The notes under the pieces are model-generated. The model made no database searches, was not told the origin of the DNA, and was given only the letters and a program-made list of their open reading frames with translations. A DNA stretch of 52,555 nucleotides from Nostoc favosum CHAB5714 (GTDB taxonomy: Bacteria; Cyanobacteriota; Cyanobacteriia; Cyanobacteriales; Nostocaceae): the NCBI RefSeq assembly GCF_020829495.1, contig NZ_JAIVFQ010000001.1, positions 285,590 through 338,144 on the forward strand. The letters are read 5' to 3'. Numbering within the stretch: position 1 is the stretch's first letter; the number at the start of each line of letters is the position of its first letter. This document shows, one piece after another, positions 1 to 8,644 of this stretch. The position numbers and the translations under genes were made by a program.

Positions 1-183
1 CCCAACTCCCAACTCCCAACTCCCAACTCCCAACTCCCAACTCCCAACTCCCAACTCCCAACTCCCAACTCCCAACTCCCAACTCCCAACTCCCAACTCC
101 CAACTCCCAACTCCCAACTCCCAACTCCCAACTCCTAACTCCCAACTCCTAACTCCTAACTCCTAACTCCTAACTCCTAACTC
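1..183. repeat. Heptanucleotide tandem array, CCCAACT drifting to CCTAACT
   Basis: About 26 head-to-tail copies of a 7-base unit run from the left edge of the window. The left part is CCCAACT; the last third changes to CCTAACT. The array ends about 10 bases before the trpC start codon and its left end is outside the window. Such short tandemly repeated repetitive (STRR) sequences are known in heterocystous cyanobacteria. There is no spacer structure, so it is not a CRISPR. Confidence 0.95.
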
Positions 184-193
184 AGTACTAATT

Positions 194-1084
194 ATGCAAA
201 TCCGTCGCCGTTCACCTAACCCAGCTATTGATGTATCGATATTGCGTTATCAGGCTGTCGTACCTGATGCAGCACCAAACAATATTTTGGAGGAAATTGT
301 CTGGCAGAAAGAAGTAGAATATGACCAAATGCGGGAAAAAGTTCCTTTGCAACAATTGCTGAAACAGGTACTGACTGCGCCACCAACCCGTGATTTTGTC
401 GCCGCCTTGCGCCAAGGAAAGACAAAGCCAGCATTGATTGCCGAAGTTAAAAAAGCTTCACCAAGCAAAGGTGTTTTACGAGAAGATTTTGACCCAGTAG
501 CGATCGCCCTGTCTTATCAGCAAGGTGGCGCTAGTTGTCTTTCGGTGCTGACGGATGTCAAGTTCTTTCAAGGTAGTTTTGAGAACTTAGCCAAGGTTCG
601 GGCTGCCGTAGATTTGCCCTTACTGTGCAAAGAGTTTATCGTTTATGCTTACCAGATATACTTGGCGCGGGTTCAGGGTGCAGATGCTATTTTGTTGATT
701 GCGGCTATCCTGAGCGATCAAGATTTGAAATACTTCCTTAAAATTGCTAACAACCTGAAAATGGCAACCTTGGTTGAAGTCCATAGTTTGGCAGAACTTG
801 ACCGTGTGTTAGCCTTAGATGGAGTCTCCTTAGTAGGAATCAATAATCGCAATTTGGAAGATTTTTCTGTTAACCTGCAAACTACTTGCCAACTTTTAGC
901 TGCAAGGGGTAGCCAATTGCAGGAGAAAAACATCCTTGTTGTCAGCGAGTCAGGACTACACAACCCAGATGATCTGAGTTTGGTGCTGACAGCAGGTGCA
1001 TCCGCCGTACTCATTGGAGAATCTTTGGTAAAACAACCAGATCCCGGCGCTGCGATCGCCCATATATTACCGAGGAATTTTTGA
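194..1084 (+). CDS. trpC: Indole-3-glycerol phosphate synthase
   Basis: This enzyme closes the indole ring of tryptophan by converting CdRP to indole-3-glycerol phosphate in the cytosol. The 296-residue protein has a cyanobacterial N-terminal extension of about 35 residues and then a full TIM barrel. Visible active-site blocks are [12 protein letters not shown] (residues 82-93, with Glu84, Lys86, Ser91 and Lys93), LCKEF (144-148, catalytic Lys146), VEVH (194-197), GINNRNL (215-221), VSESGL (250-255) and the phosphate-binding IGESL near 274-278. The ATG at 194 gives the N-terminus I expect for Nostoc homologues, but there is no Shine-Dalgarno sequence, because the heptamer array comes up to about 10 bases before it. 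trpB lies 2.8 kb downstream on the same strand with unrelated genes between, so the two are not one tight operon. Confidence 0.95.
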   Translation: MQIRRRSPNPAIDVSILRYQAVVPDAAPNNILEEIVWQKEVEYDQMREKVPLQQLLKQVLTAPPTRDFVAALRQGKTKPALIAEVKKASPSKGVLREDFDPVAIALSYQQGGASCLSVLTDVKFFQGSFENLAKVRAAVDLPLLCKEFIVYAYQIYLARVQGADAILLIAAILSDQDLKYFLKIANNLKMATLVEVHSLAELDRVLALDGVSLVGINNRNLEDFSVNLQTTCQLLAARGSQLQEKNILVVSESGLHNPDDLSLVLTAGASAVLIGESLVKQPDPGAAIAHILPRNF

Positions 1085-1325
1085 AATAAACACCTCCCCT
1101 ACGCCCCTGAAGCGCAGGGCAACTAACTGCATACAATAGTTGGTAAATTGGGTATACTATGCGTGGACACGCAGCACATTGCTATCAAGTATCATATTGC
1201 CAAATCTTCATTGCTAATCAAATCAAAGCCATAAGCAACTAGTTATTTCTTATGTAACAATTCATTGACAAAAGACAAACTCTGACTAATACAAAATCTC
1301 AAATATGAAATCAAAAGTTAACTTC

Positions 1326-1577
1326 ATGGAGCAAATTCCTTTACCTTCTCCTATTCACTACGAACTTATACTTCAACTTTTAGAAAGACAAACCATGTTA
1401 GCTGTAAATGATAATCCAGATTTACGGCATCAAGTAAATCAACTAATTATTACTCTGCGTAAAGCTGCCGTGCAGCAAAAACGCCTAGAAGAAATTTGCG
1501 AGTTTTCCTCTATGACTGTTGATCACCGTTGGTCAATCAACCATCATCAGGATAACAAAGTTGTTGCCCCCGATTGA
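1326..1577 (+). CDS. Small conserved cyanobacterial protein, DUF5340-like
   Basis: An 83-residue soluble, mostly helical protein when started at the internal ATG at 1326, the start of the recognisable stretch MEQIPLPSPIHYELILQLL. An in-frame ATG at 1305 would add seven residues. The proline-rich beginning followed by a leucine-rich helix resembles a cyanobacterial family I remember as DUF5340, whose function is unknown. The C-terminal 25 residues are polar and probably disordered. It stands alone between trpC and the carbonic anhydrase. Identification is from memory of the family, so the function is left open. Confidence 0.6.
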   Translation: MEQIPLPSPIHYELILQLLERQTMLAVNDNPDLRHQVNQLIITLRKAAVQQKRLEEICEFSSMTVDHRWSINHHQDNKVVAPD

Positions 1578-2194
1578 AGCTGATAACTTAATATCTCAAC
1601 CTCAGATTTGGCATCTTTGTTAAGTTAACTTACCACCATTAGAAAATGTTTCTGTGTATTGAACGAATCAGTATTCAAAACTTCCGCCGCACTTGCTTGA
1701 CTAAAATGCACAGTTTGGGGTGTGATTTAAAATGATTCTGCTTACAGAATCTCTGCTTTGCAAAAGTATCTATAAATGCTAGATGAGGATTTTAAATCGG
1801 TAGTCAGTCTGAACGCTTAAATTATATTTGATAAAAATTTTACTTTATTTAGCTATTTTTCTAAAGTTATACATATAGCAGTTCTCACTTGGCTGCAATA
1901 CAGTCTGAACCTCACCCCGTATTTGATGGGTGCAAACACTCCCCTCTCCAAAGCATCGGAGAGGGGTTGGGGGTGAGGTTTAAAAATGTACCTCATGCAA
2001 ATGAGAACTGCTATAGTTATTTTGTCTCTAACATTTAACTCAATTGCTTACAATTTATACAATAATTTTATTAATGCCGTAGAAAAAATGTCATCTTTAT
2101 AAAAATTTTAGATAGGGAAAAGTTCATATTGATTTATAGAAAACTGTAGATCAGCTAAAATATTTATGAGATTCTCTCTCGAATTTGACGAAAG
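1578..2194. other. AT-rich intergenic region with one inverted-repeat element
   Basis: No convincing gene is present in these 617 bases. The only structure is the inverted-repeat element at 1874-2015, listed separately. The rest is AT-rich and probably contains the promoter of the carbonic anhydrase gene, but no clear -10/-35 pair can be assigned. Confidence 0.6.
1874..2015. repeat. MITE-like element with 14-bp terminal inverted repeats (family A)
   Basis: The left end TATAGCAGTTCTCA and right end TGAGAACTGCTATA are perfect inverse complements. Inside, CCTCACCCC and GGGGTGAGG form a second arm around a GAGAGGGG/CCCCTCTC hairpin, so the whole 142 bases can fold into one long stem. It carries no coding capacity. 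Half-copies of the same ends occur near 18561, 50470 and 52112. Confidence 0.85.
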
Positions 2195-2863
2195 ATGAAA
2201 TATAACAGTATTGATGAACTCTTCAGAAATAATCAGGCTTGGGTTGCCGAGAAACTAGCAATAGACCCAACTTACTTTCAAGACTTATCAAGCGGACAAA
2301 CACCACCTTTTCTATACATTGGGTGTTCTGATAGTCGTCTGGCATTAACAAGCTTTACTCGTACAGAACCAGGAGAGTTATTTGTACATCGTAATATTGC
2401 TAATCAAATTTCTCTAACGGATATAAACTTTTTAGCTGTTTTAGAATACGCAGTTTTACATCTTCAAGTGGAACACATTATAGTTTGTGGTCACTACGAT
2501 TGCGGAGGAATTAAAGCGGCTTTAGAGGGGAGAACTATCGGAATTCTTGATAACTGGGTAAATCCGATTCGGGAACTGTATTTACAAAAACAAGAAGAAA
2601 TTGATGCTTTGCCAACAAGAGAAGAACGTTTGAATCGTTTGGCAGAAATAAACGTTGTAGCGCAAGTAAAAAATCTTTACCAAACTTCCATCATGCGTCA
2701 GGTACTCTATGAGCGAAAAGCGCCTATGGTTCATGGCTGGGTGCTAGATATAAGCACTGGGTTAATCAAAGATTTGAAGGTCTCAACTGTGGAATGGCAA
2801 TTGCACATTTGCCCCTTGCTTCTAGAGTTTAGACTGTATGCTATGTTAAAAAATGAGAGCTAA
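2195..2863 (+). CDS. Beta-class carbonic anhydrase
   Basis: This zinc enzyme interconverts CO2 and bicarbonate. The 222-residue protein has the family signature CSDSR (residues 44-48: zinc ligand Cys44 and the Asp46-Arg48 dyad) and GHYDCGG (99-105, zinc ligands His100 and Cys103). The HRNIAN block at 65-70 is also typical. The length matches ordinary bacterial beta enzymes; it lacks the long C-terminal extension of carboxysomal CcaA. It is therefore probably a cytosolic housekeeping or pH-linked enzyme, although ccmP elsewhere in the window shows that the cell makes beta-carboxysomes. The ATG at 2195 lies 8 bases after the weak purine stretch GACGAAAG. No operon partner is evident. Confidence 0.92.
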   Translation: MKYNSIDELFRNNQAWVAEKLAIDPTYFQDLSSGQTPPFLYIGCSDSRLALTSFTRTEPGELFVHRNIANQISLTDINFLAVLEYAVLHLQVEHIIVCGHYDCGGIKAALEGRTIGILDNWVNPIRELYLQKQEEIDALPTREERLNRLAEINVVAQVKNLYQTSIMRQVLYERKAPMVHGWVLDISTGLIKDLKVSTVEWQLHICPLLLEFRLYAMLKNES

Positions 2864-3042
2864 TCCAGTATTTCTTGACACACGAAAGCCCACATCTTTA
2901 GATTCCAGAGCTTTACCCAAGGTAGTCACCTTGCAGGTAATTTATTTTTATCGTTTTCATACTCTGCATAGAAATGTATTCATTGAGGCTCTGACTCAAT
3001 TTATCACTGTATGCAGAGCCTCAAACCTACCTCTGCAAAGAA

Positions 3043-3201
3043 TTATTTCTTAGCAATTATCCATACTGCGTGAATAATCCCAGGAATGTAACCAAAAAGT
3101 GTCAAAACTATATTAATCCAAAAGTCTATACCAAAACCTACTTGCAAAAAAACTCCCAGAGGCGGCACGAAAATGGCACACAAAATCCGAAGTAAATCCA
3201 T
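3043..3201 (-). CDS. Pmp3/YqaE-family small membrane protein
   Basis: A 52-residue hydrophobic protein read on the minus strand. It begins MDLLRILCAIFVPPLGVFLQ and has a second membrane helix around INIVLTLFGYIPGIIHAVW. The PPLGV...GYIPGIIHA pattern is the hallmark of the Pmp3/YqaE (UPF0057) family, two-helix peptides linked to membrane potential and to salt or cold stress. A near-perfect Shine-Dalgarno AGGAGG sits 6 bases before the ATG, which supports this start. The gene is convergent with the carbonic anhydrase. It is too short for most automatic gene finders. Confidence 0.93.
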   Translation of the reverse strand: MDLLRILCAIFVPPLGVFLQVGFGIDFWINIVLTLFGYIPGIIHAVWIIAKK

Positions 3202-3315
3202 TTAAACCTCCTATTCATCTCACAAAAAACAGCTTGTTGGCAAAGTGATTTCCCACTGCTCAAGCATATTTGTACCTTTCAAAGATAACATTCCCTCTCT
3301 TAATCTGGATCACGG

Positions 3316-3340
3316 TTGAGATGCGGTAAACCGCACTCAA
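3316..3340 (-). terminator. Hairpin just after the SUI1-type gene
   Basis: TTGAGATGCGGT and ACCGCACTCAA pair into an 11-bp stem with one bulged base and a two-base loop, starting 2 bases beyond the stop codon of the minus-strand gene. There is no U-run, so it may act as a terminator or as an mRNA 3' stabiliser. Confidence 0.55.
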
Positions 3341-3342
3341 GA

Positions 3343-3690
3343 TTAGCCACCGCTAATTTTAGCTTTGTAACCTAGTTTGCTCAAAATCTCGACAATTTTT
3401 TGCTTGTGTTCGCCCTGAATTTCAATTTCGTTATCTTTAACTGTCCCACCTGTGCCGCACTGGGTTTTCAACTGCTTCACCAAATCAGCTAAGGTTTCTG
3501 GTTTGGCTTGAAAACCGCTAATCACTGTAACGGTTTTGCCTTTGCGTCCTTTGCGGGAAGCTTGTACTTTGAGATTTTGTTGTTGTACAGGAAGTTCTGG
3601 AATTGGCCTTTCTGTGGCGGCAAAGTTGTCGTTGCCAAATTCGCGGTAGACAAAGCTTTTGTCAGAAGATTTAGGATTTGAAGAAGACAT
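3343..3690 (-). CDS. SUI1/eIF1-like translation factor (YciH type)
   Basis: A 115-residue protein with a disordered N-terminal half and a SUI1 domain in the C-terminal 60 residues. The domain shows TVISGF, the conserved CGTGGTVKDNEIEIQGEH stretch and the final LSKLGYKAKISGG. SUI1 proteins bind the small ribosomal subunit near the P site and influence start-codon selection; the bacterial versions are less well understood. I chose the ATG at 3690, which begins MSSSNPK as expected for the family, over the in-frame ATG at 3717 that would add nine hydrophobic residues. It is transcribed away from trpB, and the intergenic region includes a few GGGCATT heptamers near 3808-3840. Confidence 0.9.
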   Translation of the reverse strand: MSSSNPKSSDKSFVYREFGNDNFAATERPIPELPVQQQNLKVQASRKGRKGKTVTVISGFQAKPETLADLVKQLKTQCGTGGTVKDNEIEIQGEHKQKIVEILSKLGYKAKISGG

Positions 3691-3936
3691 AAAATGAATA
3701 TTTAAGAAAAATTTCAAAGGCAGTGGAAACTTCTACGCAACCATTCTGCTGGGATATCAATTTCTAGGCTAACATCACAAATCCATTGCGAGGGATTCAA
3801 ACTAGTTGGGCATGGGGGATTGGGCATTGGGCATTGGGTATCGAGGAAGAATTTAACTTCCAGTCTCCAGATATAACCTAGAGATGCCCCAGATTTTCTA
3901 TAATAATTAAGTCATTCCCGTCATTTGAAACAGCCC

Positions 3937-5172
3937 GTGACTACCACTCCCTTATCTCCAAATTCAACTGCTCAGGTTCCAGATACGCTAGGTCGCTTTG
4001 GACGCTTCGGCGGTAAGTATGTACCTGAAACGCTGATGCCTGCTCTTACTGAACTAGAAACAGCTTACCAGCAATACCGCAATGACCCTGGTTTTCAAGC
4101 AGAACTACAGCAGTTGTTACGGGACTATGTAGGACGTGCCACACCATTATATTTCGCTGAACGCCTGACTGCTCATTATGCCCGACCCGATCGCACGGGG
4201 CCACAAATTTACTTAAAACGCGAGGATTTAAATCATACTGGCGCTCATAAAATTAACAATGCCCTTGGTCAGGTATTACTGGCGAAACGCATGGGTAAAC
4301 AGCGAATTATTGCCGAAACGGGTGCTGGACAACACGGAGTTGCCACAGCCACAGTTTGCGCTCGTTTTGGGCTGGAATGCGTAATTTACATGGGCGTTCA
4401 TGACATGGAACGCCAAGCTTTGAATGTGTTCAGAATGCGGTTGATGGGGGCAGAAGTGCGTCCGGTGGAAGCGGGAACTGGAACCCTGAAGGATGCCACT
4501 TCTGAAGCAATCCGCGATTGGGTGACAAATGTGGAAACAACTCACTACATCCTCGGTTCGGTAGCAGGGCCCCATCCTTACCCGATGATGGTACGTGATT
4601 TCCATGCAGTAATCGGCCAAGAAACTCGCGCCCAAGCAATCCAAAAGTGGGGTGTATTGCCTGATATTCTTTTGGCTTGCGTGGGTGGTGGTTCCAATGC
4701 GATGGGACTATTCTATGAGTTTATGAATGAGCCTTCTATACGCTTTATTGGGATTGAGGCAGCAGGAGAAGGTGTAAATACTGAAAAACATGCAGCAACC
4801 TTGACAAAAGGACGAGTTGGTGTATTGCACGGAGCAATGAGCTATCTTCTGCAAGATGAGGATGGGCAAATCATTGAGGCACACTCAATTAGTGCAGGTT
4901 TAGATTATCCCGGTGTGGGGCCAGAACATAGCTATTTGAAAGATACTGGTCGCGCTGAATACTATAGTGTGACAGATGCAGAAGCTTTAGCGGCATTTCA
5001 GCGATTGTCGAAATTGGAGGGGATTATTCCGGCATTGGAAACAGCCCATGCGATCGCCTACCTCGAAACCCTGTGTCCCCAACTAACCGACAGTCCCCGG
5101 ATTGTAATTAACTGCTCTGGACGTGGTGATAAGGATGTACAAACAGTAGCCAAGTTCTTAAATGATGCGTAA
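3937..5172 (+). CDS. trpB: Tryptophan synthase beta subunit
   Basis: This PLP enzyme condenses indole with serine to make tryptophan, normally as a complex with TrpA. Visible motifs are [12 protein letters not shown] near residue 22, the PLP-lysine block [10 protein letters not shown] (Lys105), AETGAGQHG, the phosphate-binding [10 protein letters not shown] and the terminal [10 protein letters not shown] chose the GTG at 3937, giving 411 residues beginning MTTTPLSPN as I remember for Nostoc TrpB. A TTG at 3925 would add four residues, and neither start has a good Shine-Dalgarno sequence. No trpA is present in the window. Of the two pathway genes, this and trpC are 2.8 kb apart and separated by a divergently read pair. 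Confidence 0.95.
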   Translation: MTTTPLSPNSTAQVPDTLGRFGRFGGKYVPETLMPALTELETAYQQYRNDPGFQAELQQLLRDYVGRATPLYFAERLTAHYARPDRTGPQIYLKREDLNHTGAHKINNALGQVLLAKRMGKQRIIAETGAGQHGVATATVCARFGLECVIYMGVHDMERQALNVFRMRLMGAEVRPVEAGTGTLKDATSEAIRDWVTNVETTHYILGSVAGPHPYPMMVRDFHAVIGQETRAQAIQKWGVLPDILLACVGGGSNAMGLFYEFMNEPSIRFIGIEAAGEGVNTEKHAATLTKGRVGVLHGAMSYLLQDEDGQIIEAHSISAGLDYPGVGPEHSYLKDTGRAEYYSVTDAEALAAFQRLSKLEGIIPALETAHAIAYLETLCPQLTDSPRIVINCSGRGDKDVQTVAKFLNDA

Positions 5173-5237
5173 ATATACTTAAAATTTTGAGATAAAAGCA
5201 AGCAATAGCAATAATGGATCAATAATTCCAACACTCT

Positions 5238-5539
5238 ATGCTACCGCAACCCACTCACAACGAGTTGGCACGCCAAAATTTTGTGAAAAGTTTGAGAATG
5301 CACATTTTCCGGACTATCTCTCCTGGTAATAAAGTACTTTATCAAAAACTAGCCAAGCCGAAGTTTGAACAAGAACATCAGCGTCCTCCCCAGAATCGTT
5401 ATGAAATTCGGCTGGTGCAACTTACGATCGCGGCGCTTACGTTTATGGTCTGGGTTGGTTGGGGCCGCTTAACGATGATATGGGGCTATCTATAGTTCAA
5501 AACTATCTTCTACCAGAGTTTCCCGGTTGCTGCAACTAA
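5238..5539 (+). pseudogene. Remnant of a class I SAM-dependent methyltransferase
   Basis: The first 58 codons (5238-5411) encode a start typical of a cyanobacterial methyltransferase family, with the recognisable PGNKVLYQKLAKPKFEQEH and QNRYEIR. The same frame then goes on into an implausible hydrophobic tail to 5495. From 5411 a different frame reads AGATYDRGAYVYGLGWLGPL, then NDDMGLSIVQNYLLPEFPG, and stops at 5539. In intact family members as I recall them, these two blocks are separated by more than 100 residues and are followed by the SAM-binding domain. The simplest reading is an internal out-of-frame deletion plus loss of the 3' end. Calling it an 85-residue protein would be wrong. Confidence 0.75.
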
Positions 5540-5639
5540 GTAAGCATTCGTAATTCGTAATACTCGCCTCTGGCGAGAAGCAAGCTACGTAATTGGGGAA
5601 GTCAGATTTTCTCTGGGTCTCCTTTTTTTGTATACGTAT

Positions 5640-5757
5640 AGGACTTACGCACAGGTAACGGAAAATCGTAGACGCAAAGCGGCTTGCCGCAGGCTACCAC
5701 AGAGAACGCAGAGGGCACGGAGAAATAAGAGTTTGAGAAGTTTCTTGCGTAAGTCCT
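5640..5757. repeat. MITE-like element with 12-bp perfect terminal inverted repeats (family B)
   Basis: The ends AGGACTTACGCA and TGCGTAAGTCCT are perfect inverse complements 118 bases apart. The interior has the common cyanobacterial phrases GTAGACGCAAAGCGG and ACAGAGAACGCAGAG. It is non-coding; the short frames reading through it are artefacts. Confidence 0.85.
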
Positions 5758-5800
5758 TCTTTTGTGTGTGTAGTCTTATTTGGGGAGAATTGGTATTAGG

Positions 5801-6088
5801 ATGGCAAAAATCGCTAAGGGTAAACGACCTGTTTACTTAGATAATCCGCAAATTGATAAATTGTTAGCGATCGTTATGGCTTTGACTGGTGAGGTGTCCG
5901 TGCTGCATGAGCGGCTAGACACCATTGAACGGTTGCTAGAGGTTAAAAGTATTTTATCAGCTACAGAGATTGAAGCTTACGAGCCGCATGGCAAGGTAAT
6001 TAACGAGCGGGAACAGTGGCGTGCGGAATATATTGCACGGGTGTTGCGCGTGGTGCAGGAAGAGTTAGAAACCCTCAAGAAAAGCTAG
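5801..6088 (+). CDS. Small coiled-coil protein of unknown function
   Basis: A 95-residue soluble protein starting MAKIAKGKRPVYLDNPQIDK from the ATG at 5801, preceded by a modest AGG. The upstream in-frame GTG/ATG options lie in the flank of the family B repeat and are less likely. Residues 18-55 (leucine-rich, TGEVSVLHERLDTIERLL) and 66-95 look like amphipathic helices suited to a dimeric coiled coil. The N-terminus is basic and the rest acidic. I do not recognise a named family. No cysteine pairs, membrane segments or catalytic motifs are visible. Confidence 0.7.
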   Translation: MAKIAKGKRPVYLDNPQIDKLLAIVMALTGEVSVLHERLDTIERLLEVKSILSATEIEAYEPHGKVINEREQWRAEYIARVLRVVQEELETLKKS

Positions 6089-6634
6089 TACAGCACGGCG
6101 GAAGTAAACTACCCATCCCAAATCAATGAAACCCTTGCGGTATAGTAATTACGGATTAGGTAGCTTTCTTCTGGCCGAGGTGAGTATTACGAATTCCACG
6201 CAAGAGGTTTTAGTAGATGAATTTATGACACTTGTATCCCATATTACTTATACAATACATGATTAATACTGAGTTATGTAATATGTTGACATTCAATAAT
6301 AATTCATAAAATTATTGTACTTAAATATTAATACGTAGAGCTAGTATAAATTTGTGATTGTTTTCTAACCACTATCAGCCAGATAATGGAAATCTTCGTG
6401 TATTACAAAATGAAGTTTGGAAAGTGGTTTAGATAGAAATAATCATACTAATGGTAGAGGAAAATTTTTTATAAACAGCAATATTTTTCGTAATCTTATG
6501 CATTTTAAAGTTTACTGGTAGTTTTTGAACAAAAAACGCCATAAACAGAGGTATATAGACCTATAATCAAGTTGTCAGATTGATACTAGCTTGGTTAAGC
6601 TTTCTGGAGCTAGAGTTTCAGTTAGTTTCGGCAA
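6089..6634. other. AT-rich intergenic region upstream of the CAP genes
   Basis: No gene or long repeat was found in these 546 bases. The first 70 contain a worn fragment (CTAGTACAGCACGGCGGAAG) related to the repeat at 46138-46239. The remainder is AT-rich and presumably holds the promoter of the CAP-domain gene. Confidence 0.55.
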
Positions 6635-7657
6635 ATGATTAAAACAACAATCTACAGCGTTGCTTTGGGCACTATTATTCTCAGTAGTGGAGCGATCGCT
6701 ACTCCTGTAACAAATTCAACTTTTACGCCAACATCTTCAAATGTATCAAATAGTACTGTTAAACTTGCAGCATCTAGCGTTGATACTGCTGCTTTAGAAG
6801 AGGCGGTTTTCAAACAAATTAATGACTACAGAGTTTCCCAAGGATTAAAAAAGCTGACTCGTAATTCTGCCATTGATAATCAAGCCAGGATTCACAGTCA
6901 GGATATGGCTAAAGGTAAAGTTCCCTTTGGACATACGGGATTTTCAGAACGTGTTAAAGCAGTCGGTATTCCTTACAGTTCAGCTAGTGAAAATGTCGCT
7001 TCCAACTATGGATATAGTGACCCTGTGACGACAGCTGTTCAAGGCTGGCTCAAAAGTCCAGGGCATCTTGCTAATATCAAAGGTAATTTTGAAAAGACTG
7101 GGATTGGTGTCGTTAGCAACAACAGTAGAGGCGAAATCTACTTCACACAACTTTTCTTTACTCCTGTAACAACTCCTGTAACAACTCCTCTAACAACTCC
7201 TGTAACAAATTCAACTTTTACACCGACATCTTCAAATGTATCAAATAGTACTGTTAAACTTGCAGCATCTAGCGTTGACACTGCTGCTTTAGAAAAGGCG
7301 GTTTTCAAACAAATTAATGACTACAGAGTTTCCCAAGGATTAAAAAAGCTGACTCGTAATTCTGCCATTGATAATCAAGCCAGGATTCACAGTCAGGATA
7401 TGGCTAAAGGTAAAGTTCCCTTTGGACATACGGGATTTTCACAACGTGTTAAAGCAGTCGGTATTCCTTACAGTTCGGCTGGTGAAAATGTCGCTTACAA
7501 CTATGGATATAGCGATCCTGTGACGACAGCTGTTCAAGGCTGGCTCAAAAGTCCAGGGCATCTTGCTAATATCAAAGGTAATTATGATAAGACGGGGATT
7601 GGTGTCGTTAGCAACAGTAGAGGCGAAATCTACTTCACACAACTTTTCTTTCGCTGA
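6635..7657 (+). CDS. Secreted protein with two nearly identical CAP/SCP domains
   Basis: The protein is 340 residues. Residues 1-22 form a signal peptide (basic start, hydrophobic IYSVALGTIILSS, Ala at the likely cleavage site). Two CAP domains follow at about 55-175 and 220-340. Each has the family landmarks QINDYRVSQGLKKL, IHSQDMAKG, the His of FGHTGFS, the ENVA Glu and WLKSPGHLANI. The linker repeats PVTTP several times. The two halves are almost identical at the DNA level with a period of 495 bases (6701 against 7196), so the duplication is recent. CAP proteins are extracellular; bacterial members often act at the cell wall or bind lipids or cations, but the substrate here cannot be told. 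A related single-domain gene follows 350 bases downstream. Confidence 0.88.
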   Translation: MIKTTIYSVALGTIILSSGAIATPVTNSTFTPTSSNVSNSTVKLAASSVDTAALEEAVFKQINDYRVSQGLKKLTRNSAIDNQARIHSQDMAKGKVPFGHTGFSERVKAVGIPYSSASENVASNYGYSDPVTTAVQGWLKSPGHLANIKGNFEKTGIGVVSNNSRGEIYFTQLFFTPVTTPVTTPLTTPVTNSTFTPTSSNVSNSTVKLAASSVDTAALEKAVFKQINDYRVSQGLKKLTRNSAIDNQARIHSQDMAKGKVPFGHTGFSQRVKAVGIPYSSAGENVAYNYGYSDPVTTAVQGWLKSPGHLANIKGNYDKTGIGVVSNSRGEIYFTQLFFR

Positions 7658-7733
7658 TAGATTTGGTAAAATTTAGGTTTTTTCTGAAATTCCCCAGCCT
7701 TCAGCCTGCTAGCAAAGCTTTTGCTACATATTG

Positions 7734-7784
7734 AATAATGTAGTTTCAATGACATTTGTCTATTGAATACTACATTATTTTTTT
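7734..7784 (+). terminator. Rho-independent terminator after the double-CAP gene
   Basis: AATAATGTAGT at 7734 pairs perfectly with ACTACATTATT ending at 7779. The stem extends through TTCAAT/ATTGAAT and is followed by a run of seven T. It lies about 75 bases after the stop codon. Confidence 0.8.
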
Positions 7785-8006
7785 AGTAATTCATGAAAAT
7801 TCTAAATTATCAGCAAAAATAACCGTGATTTTACGAAGCTGACCTATTGAAGTATTGAAAATTGCAAATGATTTTTTGTACTTCCTATACAAGGATGTAG
7901 CCAGATTGCCAAAATTCATCAATCCTTAATAGTATCGTCGTATATATCGTCGGAACAATAGGGTAGAGTATAAGTCTTATATCTCTACATAATTACGCAA
8001 TTCTCC
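7785..8006. promoter_or_regulatory. Upstream region of the single-CAP gene
   Basis: These 222 bases separate a terminator from the next start codon, so the CAP gene at 8007 should have its own promoter here. The segment TATCGTCGTATATATCGTCGG near 7933 is a short direct repeat of ATCGTCG that could be a regulator site. This is inference only. Confidence 0.3.
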
Positions 8007-8555
8007 ATGTTCCGACAAACTGCTTTTGGCATCGCTTTAAGTGCGCTTGTCCTTGCTAGTGGGTTAACGACTGTTCCGATACCAAATAATCCTTCTACGA
8101 ATACATCCACCCGTAATAAGCTGTTGTCGCTTTTTTCTAGTCAGGTTGCAATCTCGACTCCTACTTTTAAAACTACGGAGCTAGAAAAATCCGTTTTTGA
8201 GGAAATTAATCGGTATCGGGCTTCTAAGGGACTGCCAAAATTGGCCCTAAATGCAAATATTACTCGACAGGCAAGAATTCATAGTCAAAATATGGCTAAA
8301 GGTAAAACCCCATTTAGCCATCAGGGATTTGAACGGCGAGTCAATGCTATCCCTATTCGCTACAGCAGTGCGGCGGAAAATGTTGCTTTCAATCGGGGAT
8401 ATAGTAACCCTGTGGACGAAGCTGTTACTGGTTGGATCAAGAGTCCCGGACATCTAAAGAACCTTAAAGGTAATTACAACCTCACTGGAATTGGCGTTGC
8501 TACTAATAATCAAGGCGAAGTCTACCTTACACAGCTTTTCTTTCGCACTAGGTAG
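8007..8555 (+). CDS. Secreted single CAP/SCP-domain protein
   Basis: A 182-residue paralogue of the preceding gene. Residues 1-24 form a signal peptide (FGIALSALVLASGLTT). One CAP domain spans about 55-180, with EINRYRASKGLPKL, IHSQNMAKG, SHQGFERR, the ENVA Glu and WIKSPGHLKNL, ending in the same TQLFFR strand as its neighbour. The two genes share order, orientation and terminator type, which points to gene duplication followed by domain duplication in the upstream copy. It probably works outside the plasma membrane. The start ATG has no strong Shine-Dalgarno sequence, common for cyanobacteria. Confidence 0.88.
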   Translation: MFRQTAFGIALSALVLASGLTTVPIPNNPSTNTSTRNKLLSLFSSQVAISTPTFKTTELEKSVFEEINRYRASKGLPKLALNANITRQARIHSQNMAKGKTPFSHQGFERRVNAIPIRYSSAAENVAFNRGYSNPVDEAVTGWIKSPGHLKNLKGNYNLTGIGVATNNQGEVYLTQLFFRTR

Positions 8556-8579
8556 ATTTAATTTATGATTGTTTTGCAC

Positions 8580-8636
8580 AATAATAATGTAGTGTCTGAC
8601 AAGACTTTTATCTGCTGGACACTACTATTATTTTTG
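8580..8636 (+). terminator. Rho-independent terminator after the single-CAP gene
   Basis: AATAATAATGTAGTGTC pairs with GACACTACTATTATT with one bulge, followed by TTTTT. It ends 9 bases before the RNase D start codon, so RNase D needs a promoter overlapping or upstream of the hairpin, or depends on read-through. Confidence 0.8.
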
Positions 8637-8644
8637 AACAATTC

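Noticed and set aside
1..183. CRISPR array
   Set aside because: The unit is 7 bases with no spacers; this is a simple heptamer array. The same applies to 43021-43076 and 43122-43187.
2853..3053. A 66-codon frame after the carbonic anhydrase
   Set aside because: It overlaps the carbonic anhydrase end in another frame, and covers an inverted repeat (GAGGCTCTGACTC and GCAGAGCCTC); composition is not protein-like.
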